Source: Variovorax sp. PBL-H6 (GTDB lineage: Bacteria; Pseudomonadota; Gammaproteobacteria; Burkholderiales; Burkholderiaceae_C). Taken from it: a DNA stretch of 64,000 nt. The DNA is taken from NCBI RefSeq assembly GCF_901827155.1, contig NZ_LR594659.1:4916501-4980500 (forward strand), read 5' to 3'. Of the stretch, positions 39,710 through 47,798 are shown in pieces; position 1 is the stretch's first letter, and each line of letters begins with the position of its first letter. The notes beneath the pieces are model-generated. The model was not told the origin of the DNA, did no database searches, and saw only the letters and a program-made list of their open reading frames with translations. The position numbers and the translations under genes are program-made.

Positions 39710-40171
39710 ATGCACAGCGCCGCCACGTCCCTGCCGGACACCGACCGCAAGGTCGACCGGCTGCTCGCCCACTACGGCGAGAGCCACCAGAACCCGACCA
39801 ACGAGGCGATCCACATGATCGCCATCCCGGCAATCATGCTGAGCATCGTCGGCCTGCTGTACGCCCTTCATCCGTGGGTGGCCTACGCCTTCGTGGGCGC
39901 CAGTGCGGTCTACTATCTGATGCTGCGCTCAGCGAGCTTGCTCATCGCGATGGGCATCTGCATCGCGCTGGCGCTGGCCGCGGTGCATGCGATGGGAGAC
40001 CTTGTGCTCCCGATTTCTGCCACGATCTTTGTCGTGGCCTGGATCTTCCAGTTCATCGGACACAAGATCGAGGGCAAGAAACCCTCCTTCTTCGAAGATG
40101 TCCAGTACCTGTGGGTCGGACCGCTGTTCGTTCTGTCCAGACTGTTCCTGCGCCTTCGCATCCGCTGGTGA
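39710..40171 (+). CDS. DUF962 / Mpo1-like membrane protein
   Basis: A 153-residue protein with about four membrane segments. The conserved family marks HYGESHQNPTNEAIHMIAIP and QFIGHKIEGKKPSFFED are present, including His residues that in yeast Mpo1 bind iron for alpha-oxidation of 2-hydroxy fatty acids. The bacterial function is not established. CAGGAGACC precedes the ATG. It is downstream of ftsY in the same direction and ahead of rpoH. Confidence 0.88.
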   Translation: MHSAATSLPDTDRKVDRLLAHYGESHQNPTNEAIHMIAIPAIMLSIVGLLYALHPWVAYAFVGASAVYYLMLRSASLLIAMGICIALALAAVHAMGDLVLPISATIFVVAWIFQFIGHKIEGKKPSFFEDVQYLWVGPLFVLSRLFLRLRIRW

Positions 40172-40227
40172 CAGTCGATTTCTGCAGCCAAGAGTCGGCG
40201 TTGTCCTATCCTCAAGGGACGGAACCT

Positions 40228-40246
40228 GGATAGCTTCTGGCTATCC
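40228..40246. promoter_or_regulatory. Hairpin upstream of rpoH
   Basis: GGATAGC-TTCTG-GCTATCC is a perfect 7-bp stem with a five-base loop, without a T-run. It lies about 30 bases upstream of the CIRCE element. It may be a protein-binding site or a weak terminator of the preceding gene; a CCCCAT hexamer (40248-40253), like the sigma-32 -10, follows it. Confidence 0.35.
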
Positions 40247-40277
40247 ACCCCATTGAAACTCCGGGGGAACCCTTAGC

Positions 40278-40304
40278 TTAGCACTCCCTCCAACCGAGTG
40301 CTAA
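40278..40304. promoter_or_regulatory. CIRCE operator (HrcA binding site) upstream of rpoH
   Basis: TTAGCACTC (40278-40286), nine bases, then GAGTGCTAA (40296-40304): a perfect match to the CIRCE consensus with the correct spacing. HrcA binds this element to repress groE and dnaK operons in many bacteria. Here it ends 28 bases before the rpoH start codon, with a TTGAAA hexamer about 20 bases upstream. It should repress rpoH transcription under non-stress conditions. Confidence 0.92.
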
Positions 40305-40332
40305 CATGCCCCCGAACCAAGGAGTTTTCCCA

Positions 40333-41268
40333 ATGACAGCAATGTCCGGAGCCCCCGCCAACCAGCTCGCCGTCGCCAATCCGTGGTCGATGGTGCCCTC
40401 GCTGGGTAACCTGGACGCCTATATTTCCGCAGCCAACCGGCTCCCCCTGCTGACGCAGGAGGAAGAGCAGCGCTTTGCGCGCCGGCTTCGCGACCACAAT
40501 GACCTGGAAGCCGCCGGTGCGCTGGTGCTTTCACACCTGCGCCTCGTGATCTCGATTTCCCGCCAGTACCTGGGCTATGGCTTGCCTCACGGCGACCTGA
40601 TCCAGGAAGGAAACGTCGGCCTGATGAAGGCGGTCAAGCGCTTCGATCCCGACCAGGGCGTGCGCCTGGTCAGCTATGCCATGCACTGGATCAAGGCCGA
40701 GATCCACGAGTACATCCTGAAGAACTGGCGCATGGTCAAGGTTGCGACGACCAAGGCTCAGCGCAAGCTGTTCTTCAACCTGCGCTCGATGAAGCAGGGC
40801 TTCAAGGCCGGCTCGGCGGACGGCGACACCCACCGCGATACCCTGAGCGCGGACGAGGTCTCCCAGATGGCAACCCGGCTGAACGTCAAGCCCGAGGAAG
40901 TGCTCGAGATGGAAACGCGCATGTCGGGCGGCGACGTGCTGCTCGACCCCAGCCCCTCCGATGACGGCGATGACGGCTTCGGCCCCATCGCCTACCTGGC
41001 CGACGCCTCGCAGGAGCCCACGGCGCAGATCGAATCGCGTCAGCGCGACCGGCTGTCGACCGACGGCATCTCGACCGCCCTGGCGACGCTGGACGATCGC
41101 AGCCGCCGGATCGTGGAAGAACGCTGGCTCAAGGTCAACGACGACGGCTCGGGCGGAATGACGCTGCACGACCTCGCCGCAGTGTATGGGGTGAGCGCCG
41201 AACGCATCCGCCAGATCGAGTCGGCGGCCATGAAGAAGATGAAGAAGGCACTGGCGGAATTCGCCTGA
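40333..41268 (+). CDS. rpoH: RNA polymerase heat-shock sigma factor RpoH (sigma-32)
   Basis: A 311-residue sigma-70 family factor. Region 2 (LVISISRQYLGYGL..., DLIQEGNVGLMKAVKRFDP, SYAMHWIKAEIHEYIL) is followed by the diagnostic RpoH box QRKLFFNLR. Region 4 ends with AAVYGVSAERIRQIESAAMKKM. It directs transcription of chaperone and protease genes. ATG 40333 is favoured by AAGGAG upstream; an in-frame ATG at 40306 lies directly against the CIRCE operator. A terminator follows at 41291. Confidence 0.96.
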   Translation: MTAMSGAPANQLAVANPWSMVPSLGNLDAYISAANRLPLLTQEEEQRFARRLRDHNDLEAAGALVLSHLRLVISISRQYLGYGLPHGDLIQEGNVGLMKAVKRFDPDQGVRLVSYAMHWIKAEIHEYILKNWRMVKVATTKAQRKLFFNLRSMKQGFKAGSADGDTHRDTLSADEVSQMATRLNVKPEEVLEMETRMSGGDVLLDPSPSDDGDDGFGPIAYLADASQEPTAQIESRQRDRLSTDGISTALATLDDRSRRIVEERWLKVNDDGSGGMTLHDLAAVYGVSAERIRQIESAAMKKMKKALAEFA

Positions 41269-41290
41269 GCGCTTGAAGCGCACCCATTGA

Positions 41291-41315
41291 AGCCCGGCAG
41301 CGCCCGGGCTTTTTT
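41291..41315. terminator. Intrinsic terminator after rpoH
   Basis: AGCCCGG-cagcgc-CCGGGCT followed by a run of six T (counting the last stem base): a 7-bp GC-rich stem with a T-tract on the plus strand, 23 bases after the rpoH stop. It faces the end of the minus-strand SCO gene. Confidence 0.88.
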
Positions 41316-41370
41316 ATGGCCACTGGCCGGCAGGCCCGGAGGCCTCGGCGATGCGCAGCGCGCCTGCGCC

Positions 41371-41991
41371 TCAGGCGGACTTCAGCAGAGCCTTGACGTC
41401 CGACACCATCGCCGGCACGCCCGCGCCGTAACGGGCGTACAGCCGCACGCGGCCCTGGGTGTCATAGACGAAGCTGGCGGCAGAGTGGTCCATCGAATAA
41501 CTCGTCGGCGTCTTGCCCTCGACCTTCTTGTAGTAGACCTTGTAGTCCTTCGCCAGCGCGGGCAGTTGCTCCGGCGTCGGAATCAACGCGACGAAACCTG
41601 GATCGAAGGCCTCCATGTAGGCCTTCATCACAGCGGGCGTATCGCGCTCGGGGTCCACGGTGACGAACAGGACCTGCAGCTTGTCGCCGTCACTGCCGAG
41701 TTGCTGCTTGACTTGCGCCATCTCGCTCATGGTGGTCGGGCAGACGTCCGGACACTGCGCGTAGCCAAAGAACATGACGACGACCTTGCCCTTGAAGTCG
41801 GCCAGCGTGCGCTGCTTGCCTTCGGCATCGCCGAGCGTGAAGCCCTTGGCATAGTCGGCGCCGGTGATGTCCACGGCATTGAAGCTGGGCTTCTTTTCCG
41901 AGCAGGCCGCGAGGCCCATGCCCGCGAGCGCCGCCAGCCCGCTGTAGGCCATCAGTCGAAGAGCGTGGCGCTTGTTCATGGATTCATTCAT
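41371..41991 (-). CDS. SCO family copper chaperone lipoprotein
   Basis: A 206-residue protein with a lipoprotein signal (lipobox LAAC at about residues 27-30) and a thioredoxin-like domain. The copper ligands are visible: CPDVC and the His in [12 protein letters not shown] proteins deliver copper to, or reduce, the CuA site of cytochrome c oxidase subunit II. The first ATG (41991) overlaps the cyoE stop; a second ATG at 41979 gives the same lipoprotein four residues shorter. It is last in the heme/assembly operon. Confidence 0.94.
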   Translation of the reverse strand: MNESMNKRHALRLMAYSGLAALAGMGLAACSEKKPSFNAVDITGADYAKGFTLGDAEGKQRTLADFKGKVVVMFFGYAQCPDVCPTTMSEMAQVKQQLGSDGDKLQVLFVTVDPERDTPAVMKAYMEAFDPGFVALIPTPEQLPALAKDYKVYYKKVEGKTPTSYSMDHSAASFVYDTQGRVRLYARYGAGVPAMVSDVKALLKSA

Positions 41992-42893
41992 CGCAGGTAG
42001 TGGTCGATCAGCAGGGCGGCAAAGAGCACGCTCAGGTGGATGAGCGAGAAGCGGAAGGTCTTGCGCGCCAACATGTCCGAGTAGCTGCGCCACAGTGCAA
42101 AGGCATAGCCGGTGAAGCCGATGCTCACCACCACCGCGACCGCCAGGTAGAGCCAACCGCTCATGCCATAGATGAATGGCATGAGGCATGCGGCAAACAG
42201 GATGAAGGTGTAGAGCAGCACCTGCAGGCGCGTGAACTCGTTGCCGTGCGTCACCGGGAGCATCGGCAGGCCCGCCTTGCGGTAGTCCTCCACGCGGTAC
42301 AGCGCCAGTGCCCAGAAATGCGGCGGCGTCCACAGGAAGATGATGAGGAAGAGGATCAGCGCCTCGGGGCTCACCTCACCCGTCATCGCGGCCCAACCCA
42401 GCACCGGCGGCATGGCGCCGGAAGCGCCGCCGATCACGATGTTCTGCGGGGTGAGCGGTTTGAGGATCACGGTGTAGATCACCGCATAGCCGACGAAGGT
42501 CGCGAAGGTGAGCCACATGGTGAGCGGATTCACCGCGAACCACAGCAGCGCCGAGCCGGCCGCGCACAGCGCCCCCGAGAACAGCAGCGCCTGGCGGTCG
42601 CTCAGCTCGCCGCGGGCCGTGGGCCGCCAGGCGGTGCGCTTCATCTTGGCATCGATGCCCTTCTCGACCAGGCAATTGAAGGCTGCCGCAGCGCCCGCAA
42701 CCAGCCAGATGCCCATGCACGCCACCACGATACGCTGCAGTTCGGCAAGGTTCGGAACGCCTGGCACCGCCAGCACCATGCCGATCAGGGCGCAGAACAC
42801 GATCAGTTGCACCACGCGAGGCTTGGTCAGCGCATAGAACTGGCGCAGCACGCTGGCGGTGCTGTGGCTGTGGACAGAGGCTGGCGTACTCAT
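41988..42893 (-). CDS. ctaB: Protoheme IX farnesyltransferase (heme O synthase)
   Basis: A 301-residue membrane prenyltransferase with about nine helices. The allylic diphosphate motif region is [19 protein letters not shown], and the second conserved loop is [18 protein letters not shown]. It adds farnesyl to heme B, making heme O for the ctaA product. The start overlaps the ctaA stop (ATGA), showing coupled translation. It is also named cyoE. Confidence 0.96.
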   Translation of the reverse strand: MSTPASVHSHSTASVLRQFYALTKPRVVQLIVFCALIGMVLAVPGVPNLAELQRIVVACMGIWLVAGAAAAFNCLVEKGIDAKMKRTAWRPTARGELSDRQALLFSGALCAAGSALLWFAVNPLTMWLTFATFVGYAVIYTVILKPLTPQNIVIGGASGAMPPVLGWAAMTGEVSPEALILFLIIFLWTPPHFWALALYRVEDYRKAGLPMLPVTHGNEFTRLQVLLYTFILFAACLMPFIYGMSGWLYLAVAVVVSIGFTGYAFALWRSYSDMLARKTFRFSLIHLSVLFAALLIDHYLR

Positions 42894-44086
42894 TGGATGA
42901 CCTCCACCCCGCGCACCGCGGTGCTACGCGCCTTCGTAACGGCAGCCGCTTCAGGTTGGGCGCGTCGGCTTTCGCACAAGGCCCAGGTCAGCACCACTGC
43001 CAGCGCCGCTGCGCCACCCGTATGCAGAACGGCGGCGACCAGTGGCCAGCCGAGAAGCACATTGCCAAGGCCGGTGGCAAGCTGCAGCAGCGCCAGGCAG
43101 GCCAACCATCGGGCTTGCGGGCGCAGCGGCGCGACCCGGCGCAGCTGCCACGCGAGCAGGCCGATCGCGACAAAAACCAGGTACGCCATCAGGCGGTGCA
43201 TGTAATGGATGGCCGTCAGCGCCGCGAAGTCGATGGGCGCACCGTCGGCGCCCGCCCCCAGCGAGCGCCAGATGTGAAAGCCCTGGGCGACGTTCATCGG
43301 CGGCCACCAGCTGCCTTGGCAGGTCGGGAACTCGGTGCAGGCCAGGACCGCGTAGTTGGTGCTGACCCAGCCGCCGAGCGCGATCTGCAGCAGCAGCAAT
43401 GTGCCCACCACGATCAGCAATGTGCGCAGCGCCGACGGCACCGGGGTGGGGTGCCGCTCGGCCGCTGCCTGCCGGTACCGCACGGCCTGAATGCACAGCA
43501 GCGCCAGCAGAACGACGGCGCCAAGCAGGTGAAGCGTGACGATGGCCGGATACAACCTCCAGGTCACCGTCAACGCGCCGAAAGCCCCCTGCAGGCAGAC
43601 CCACACCAGCGTGGCGCCTGGCCACCAGGCGCTGAGCGGACGTTCGCGTGCGTGTTCCAAGTGCCGTTGGTTCCGCCGCGCCACCCCGGTGCCCACGGCC
43701 AGCACGAGGATCAGGAAGCCGACGCCTGTGGCCAGGTAGCGGTGAACCATCTCCACCCAGGCCTTGCCGTGCGTCACCGGGCCGGTCGGCTGTGCCGCCT
43801 CCGCCATGGCGATGTCGTGGCGCGCGCCGACGGGGCTGGCGTTGCCGTAGCAGCCAGGCCAGTCGGGGCAGCCCAGGCCCGAATCGGTCAGGCGGGTGAA
43901 GGCGCCGAACAGAGTGAGGTCAAAGGTCAGGAACAACGTGAGCACCGTCAGCACATGCAAGCGCCGGGCAGCGCCATGACCGGCGCCGCGGCGCCAGACC
44001 CAGATCAGTGGCCCGAGCGCGAGCAACACGCCGACCGCCAGGAGCCAGGCGATGGGCTTGAGGTCGTAGAGCGAGTTCGTGTCCAT
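42890..44086 (-). CDS. ctaA: Heme A synthase (COX15/CtaA)
   Basis: A 398-residue membrane protein with eight helices in two homologous halves. Heme-ligating histidine segments are visible (for example [25 protein letters not shown] and VTLHLLGAV). It oxidises the methyl group of heme O to make heme A, used by the aa3 oxidase encoded nearby. The order SURF1-SCO-like-ctaA-ctaB-sco is typical of betaproteobacteria. Confidence 0.95.
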   Translation of the reverse strand: MDTNSLYDLKPIAWLLAVGVLLALGPLIWVWRRGAGHGAARRLHVLTVLTLFLTFDLTLFGAFTRLTDSGLGCPDWPGCYGNASPVGARHDIAMAEAAQPTGPVTHGKAWVEMVHRYLATGVGFLILVLAVGTGVARRNQRHLEHARERPLSAWWPGATLVWVCLQGAFGALTVTWRLYPAIVTLHLLGAVVLLALLCIQAVRYRQAAAERHPTPVPSALRTLLIVVGTLLLLQIALGGWVSTNYAVLACTEFPTCQGSWWPPMNVAQGFHIWRSLGAGADGAPIDFAALTAIHYMHRLMAYLVFVAIGLLAWQLRRVAPLRPQARWLACLALLQLATGLGNVLLGWPLVAAVLHTGGAAALAVVLTWALCESRRAQPEAAAVTKARSTAVRGVEVIQ

Positions 44087-44104
44087 GCTGTGCAGGTCGG
44101 CGCC

Positions 44105-44779
44105 CTAACGGCCCGCCTCGTCCCACGAGGCCGAGGCGCGCAAGAGCCGCTCGAGGTCGCGCTTGGCGCGGCCCGCGCCGGCGGTATCCATGCGGGCGGG
44201 GAAGCGCATCATCCAGTTGCCCATGGGATCGACGACAAAAAAGTGCTCCGCCAGTGCGTGGCCGCTTGCGGGGGCCAGCCACTGCGCCAGCTGCGCCGCC
44301 GGCACCCGCAGCACGGTCGCGCCACGCAGGCCGTTCTCCAGGCGGGTCGGTATCGGCGCCGCATCGCTCACCAGCCAGACGCGATCGAGCCGGTCCTTCT
44401 CGCGGCCGAGGCTTTCGCGCAGCTGGCGCTGCAGATAGAGCTGCTGCTCGCACAAGGCGTCGCAGCCGGCATCGGCCACCGTGACCAGCAACCACTGGCC
44501 CTTCAACGTGGAGAGGCGCACGGGCTCGCCCTCCCGGCCCGTGGCGGTCAGCTCCGGCATGGTGCGCTGCGGGTCGATCAGCTCGCCATAAACACGCCGC
44601 CCTTCCGGCCGGATCACGTAGTAGGTGAAGTAGGAAGCGATCACCGGTGCCGCGCAGCACACCATGACCAGGATCATCTTCCAGCGGCCGAAGACGGTGC
44701 GCCGGCCCTCGGCGCCATCGAGCGCCTGACGCGGCGAGGGCATGGAATGCACCGTCAACCCGAGCGGCTCATCGGCCAT
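44105..44779 (-). CDS. SCO-like membrane protein of the cytochrome oxidase cluster
   Basis: A 224-residue protein with one N-terminal membrane anchor (about residues 38-56) and a periplasmic thioredoxin-like domain. It carries a CxxxC pair (GCDALC) and, further on, EHFFVVDPMGNWMMRF, which lines up with the copper-ligand His region [14 protein letters not shown] of the SCO protein encoded three genes on. It is usually annotated only as a hypothetical protein. A role in thiol reduction or copper insertion into the oxidase is inferred. The start overlaps the SURF1 stop by 11 bases. Confidence 0.8.
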   Translation of the reverse strand: MADEPLGLTVHSMPSPRQALDGAEGRRTVFGRWKMILVMVCCAAPVIASYFTYYVIRPEGRRVYGELIDPQRTMPELTATGREGEPVRLSTLKGQWLLVTVADAGCDALCEQQLYLQRQLRESLGREKDRLDRVWLVSDAAPIPTRLENGLRGATVLRVPAAQLAQWLAPASGHALAEHFFVVDPMGNWMMRFPARMDTAGAGRAKRDLERLLRASASWDEAGR

Positions 44780-45548
44780 TGCGGAGGCGGCGCGCGCTGC
44801 GGTAGGGGGCGATGAATTGAAACCAGACATAGAGGATGACGACGAGGGCGGCAAGCCCGAACCACTGGAACGCATAGCCGTAGTGCTTTTCGATGCCCAG
44901 CGCGGGGACCGGCCAGTCGCGCTGCAAGCCCTCTGAGGCCGGGCCGGTCTGCAGCAGAGAGACTTCGGTCCGCAGCGGCAGCCCGGTCTGCTCGCGGAAC
45001 GCTTCGAGATCGAGATTCTGCCGGATGGGCGAAGACCCCGGCGCCGCGGCGGGCGGCGGGGCGTCCTTGCCCAGTTCGAAGAGATGGGCGGGCGGGGGCG
45101 CGACCCGGGCCACCAGCTCGACCAGACCGCTCGGCGTCTCGATGGGGGCGAGTTGCGTTCGGTCGCTGAAGTTGCGCTGCACCCAGCCGCGCTGCACCAG
45201 CACGGTCTGCTTGCTGTCCTCGATGGCAAACGGTGTCAGCACATAAAAGCCGGGCAGGCCATGCATCTGGCGGTTGTCCAGGTAGATCGTGTGTGGCGCG
45301 AGCCACAGGCCGCGCAGGCGCACCGGCCGGTGCATGGCGGAGGTCGCAGGATCGAGCGCGAGAAACTCCTCTTGCTCGAGCGGCGGCAGGGTCTTCCGCG
45401 CGTCGATTTCGGCCTGCAGCGCCTCCTTCTGCGCGGCGCGCGACAGCTGCCACCGCCCCAGCGACACAGTGGCCGCGAGCATGATCAAGGCCGCCAGGGA
45501 GACCAGCCAAAAACGCCGTGCGCGCGACCGCCCTGCGGCGGGCGGCAT
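44769..45548 (-). CDS. SURF1 family cytochrome oxidase assembly protein
   Basis: A 259-residue protein with a membrane helix at each end (about residues 13-30 and 222-241) and a periplasmic middle. SLGRWQLSRAAQKE, YLDNRQMHGLPGFYVLTPF and VLVQRGWVQRNF are family marks. SURF1 helps insert heme A into oxidase subunit I. Start: ATG 45548 or GTG 45560 (four residues longer); neither has a good ribosome site. It is divergent from the small membrane protein at 45597. Confidence 0.93.
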   Translation of the reverse strand: MPPAAGRSRARRFWLVSLAALIMLAATVSLGRWQLSRAAQKEALQAEIDARKTLPPLEQEEFLALDPATSAMHRPVRLRGLWLAPHTIYLDNRQMHGLPGFYVLTPFAIEDSKQTVLVQRGWVQRNFSDRTQLAPIETPSGLVELVARVAPPPAHLFELGKDAPPPAAAPGSSPIRQNLDLEAFREQTGLPLRTEVSLLQTGPASEGLQRDWPVPALGIEKHYGYAFQWFGLAALVVILYVWFQFIAPYRSARRLRNGR

Positions 45549-45596
45549 TCCATCGTTCACGTCGCGAGAAGGCCGGTGCGGCCGATAATGGGGTTC

Positions 45597-45818
45597 ATGA
45601 AATACCTTGTCGCCCTCGCCTTCATCGGCATCCTGGCGAGCCTCGGTGTCGCTCTGTTCTTCATGCTGAGGGATGGGCGCGAGGGCCGCGCCAAAAGCGG
45701 CGGAATGGTTCGTGCGCTCACCGTTCGGATCGGGCTGTCGGTGGTTTTGTTCCTGTGCCTGCTGCTGGCCTGGAAGCTGGGCTATATCCAGCCGGGAGGG
45801 CTGCCCGTCGGCAAGTAG
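45597..45818 (+). CDS. Twin transmembrane protein (DUF2909-like)
   Basis: A 73-residue protein made of two hydrophobic helices (about residues 3-24 and 44-64) joined by a short charged loop. It lies between coxC and SURF1, where similar small proteins occur in related genomes. It probably belongs to oxidase assembly or stability. An ATG three codons earlier (45588) is possible. It converges on coxC with a shared bidirectional terminator. Confidence 0.8.
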   Translation: MKYLVALAFIGILASLGVALFFMLRDGREGRAKSGGMVRALTVRIGLSVVLFLCLLLAWKLGYIQPGGLPVGK

Positions 45819-45847
45819 ATCGTGCTCGTTCCACAAGCCCCATGAAA

Positions 45848-45867
45848 AAAGCGCCTTACGGCGCTTT
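45848..45867. terminator. Bidirectional intrinsic terminator between twin-TM gene and coxC
   Basis: AAAGCGCC-TTAC-GGCGCTTT, an 8-bp perfect stem flanked by an A-run on the left and T-rich sequence on the right. It can end transcripts arriving from either side and lies between two convergent genes. Confidence 0.87.
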
Positions 45868-45889
45868 CCTTTTGTGCCGTCCTGCAAGC

Positions 45890-46771
45890 TCAAAGCCAGT
45901 AGACCAGGAAGTACAGGCCAAGCCACACCACGTCGACGAAGTGCCAGTACCAGGCCGCACCCTCGAAGCCGAAGTGGCGTTCCGCCGTGAAATGGCCCGC
46001 GCGCAGGCGCAAGGTGATGAACAGCAGCATCAGCATGCCGATGAACACGTGCAGGCCGTGGAAGCCGGTCAGCATGAAGAAAGTGGAGCCGTAGGCGCCG
46101 GAGCTGAGCTTGAGGTTCAGCTCGGTGTAGAGGTGGTGGTACTCGTAGCCCTGCACGCCAAGGAAGATGGCACCGAGCAGCACCGTCATCCACATGAAGC
46201 GGATCGCCTGGGCACGATGGCTTGCCCGCAGCGCGTGGTGGGCGATGGTCAGCGTGACGCCCGAGCTCAGCAGCAGCGCGGTGTTGATCGTCGGCAGCCA
46301 GAAGGGCCCCACGGTCTGGAAGGGTTCGACGGTGTCGGCCGGTGAACCGGTCGCGCCCGGAGCGAGGGTCGGCCACACCGCCTTGAAGTCGGGCCAGAGC
46401 AGCGCGTTGTCGAGGCTGCCAAGCGTGGGCAGCGCGTGTGTGCGGGCCCACCACAGCGCAGTGAAGAAAGCGCCGAAGAACATCACCTCTGAGAAGATGA
46501 ACCAGCTCATGCTCCAGCGGAAAGAGAGGTCCACCTTGTGGCCGTACTGGCCGCCCTCGCTCTCGCCGATGGCGCGGCGGAACCAGACGAAGAGCGTAGC
46601 CAGCCACAACACCATGCCTGCCAACAGCGACCAGGCGCCCCATTGATGGCCGTTGATCCATTGGGCGGCGCCGAAGATCACGAAGAGCAGGCCGATTGCC
46701 GCCATGACCGGATACGGCGATGGCGAAGGCACGAAGTAGTAAGGCGTGGTGCCGGGGGTGCTTGAACTCAT
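45890..46771 (-). CDS. coxC: Cytochrome c oxidase subunit III
   Basis: A 293-residue membrane protein with seven helices. YFVPSPSPYP opens the protein; WSMSWFIFSEVMFFGAFF and TGFHGLHVFIG, and the C-terminal WYWHFVDVVWLGLYFLVYWL, are conserved. It stabilises the aa3 oxidase core and oxygen entry. ATG 46771 is chosen for homology to the usual N-terminus. It is last in the coxB-coxA operon. Confidence 0.97.
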   Translation of the reverse strand: MSSSTPGTTPYYFVPSPSPYPVMAAIGLLFVIFGAAQWINGHQWGAWSLLAGMVLWLATLFVWFRRAIGESEGGQYGHKVDLSFRWSMSWFIFSEVMFFGAFFTALWWARTHALPTLGSLDNALLWPDFKAVWPTLAPGATGSPADTVEPFQTVGPFWLPTINTALLLSSGVTLTIAHHALRASHRAQAIRFMWMTVLLGAIFLGVQGYEYHHLYTELNLKLSSGAYGSTFFMLTGFHGLHVFIGMLMLLFITLRLRAGHFTAERHFGFEGAAWYWHFVDVVWLGLYFLVYWL

Positions 46772-46825
46772 ATCAGGTCCTGGTCTCTTCTCTCTCGATT
46801 CAAATCTTTGGGGCACTCGTCCCGG

Positions 46826-47041
46826 TCAGGGCGCAACGACAAACTTCACCAGCAGGATGAGCCCGACGACGAAGAGCACCGCCGCCACCAACCCGACGGC
46901 CACGATGTGCAGCGGCGTGAGCTTGGCGATGTCTTCCTGGTAGTCGCTGTTCTTGCGCACCCCGAAGAAACCCCAGGCCACTGCCTTGACGGTGCGCCAC
47001 AGGGAGCCTTTCTTGGGCGGCGGTATCTCGGCCATGATCAT
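46826..47041 (-). CDS. DUF2970 small membrane protein
   Basis: A 71-residue protein. A short charged N-terminus leads to WRTVKAVAWGFFGVRKNSDYQ, the DUF2970 signature, and one membrane helix at the C-terminus. It lies between ctaG and coxC as in other betaproteobacteria; its oxidase-related role is unproven. The ATG overlaps the ctaG stop (ATGA); a second ATG at 47035 would remove two residues. Confidence 0.88.
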   Translation of the reverse strand: MIMAEIPPPKKGSLWRTVKAVAWGFFGVRKNSDYQEDIAKLTPLHIVAVGLVAAVLFVVGLILLVKFVVAP

Positions 47042-47664
47042 GAACGCGGTTCCGCGGCCGGCGCGGCACTGTTGGCCGCCACGGGCGCCGGCGGCGTCTT
47101 GCCACCGACCTCGAAGAAGGTGTACGACAGCGTGATCGTCTTCACGTCCTTCGAGATCTTCGGGTCGATCACGAAGGCAACCGGCCACTGCTTCTTCTCC
47201 CCCGCATCGAGCGTGTACTGATTGAAGCAGAAGCACTCGAGCTTGTTGAAGTAGGGAGCGGCCTGCTGCGGCGCGTAGCTGGGAATGGCCTGGGCAGCCA
47301 TGCGCCGGTTCTGCACGTTCTGGAATTCGTACATCACCGTGTTGAGCTGGCCGGGATGGACTTCCATCGACCGCTGAGCCGGCTTGAAGTCCCAGAGGCC
47401 ACGCACATTGGCATCGAACTCGACAGTGATGGTGCGGCTGGTGTCGACCTGCGTGTTGTCGGGAAGGCGCACGTTCTTGCCGCCGCTGGCACCGCCCGGC
47501 ACCTCGAGCTCGGAGAGCGCAAGGATGTTGATGCCGGTCATCTCGCAGATGGCGCGATACAGCGGCACCAGTGCATAGCCGAACGCGAACATGCCGGCCG
47601 CGACCACAGCCAGCTTGCCGACCATGCGGACGTTCTCGCGGCGGATACGTTGACCGATGCTCAT
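47038..47664 (-). CDS. ctaG: Cytochrome c oxidase assembly protein CtaG/Cox11
   Basis: A 208-residue protein with one N-terminal membrane helix and a periplasmic copper-binding domain. The copper motif region is ECFCFNQYTLDAGE, and ALVPLYRAICEMTG follows the helix. Cox11 delivers copper to the CuB site of subunit I. It starts 7 bases after the small assembly gene. Confidence 0.96.
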   Translation of the reverse strand: MSIGQRIRRENVRMVGKLAVVAAGMFAFGYALVPLYRAICEMTGINILALSELEVPGGASGGKNVRLPDNTQVDTSRTITVEFDANVRGLWDFKPAQRSMEVHPGQLNTVMYEFQNVQNRRMAAQAIPSYAPQQAAPYFNKLECFCFNQYTLDAGEKKQWPVAFVIDPKISKDVKTITLSYTFFEVGGKTPPAPVAANSAAPAAEPRS

Positions 47665-47671
47665 GTGCGAC

Positions 47672-47785
47672 TCAGTGGCCGATCCAGACCATGCGGACGA
47701 TGAAGCCGATGAAGAACAGCACCGCGATGGAGGCCAGCGTGAGCCCCATGCGCCGGTTGTTCCTCTTCTGTTCAGGCGTCGTCAT
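47672..47785 (-). CDS. Cytochrome oxidase small assembly protein
   Basis: A 37-residue reading frame starting MTTPEQKRNNRRMG, followed by one membrane helix (ASIAVLFFIGFIVRMVWIG). It fits between coxA (14 bases) and ctaG (7 bases) and has the basic N-terminus/single-helix layout of the small assembly proteins found at this place in related oxidase operons. Its short size makes it easy to miss. Function is inferred from position. Confidence 0.82.
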   Translation of the reverse strand: MTTPEQKRNNRRMGLTLASIAVLFFIGFIVRMVWIGH

Positions 47786-47798
47786 CGAATGCATCCTC

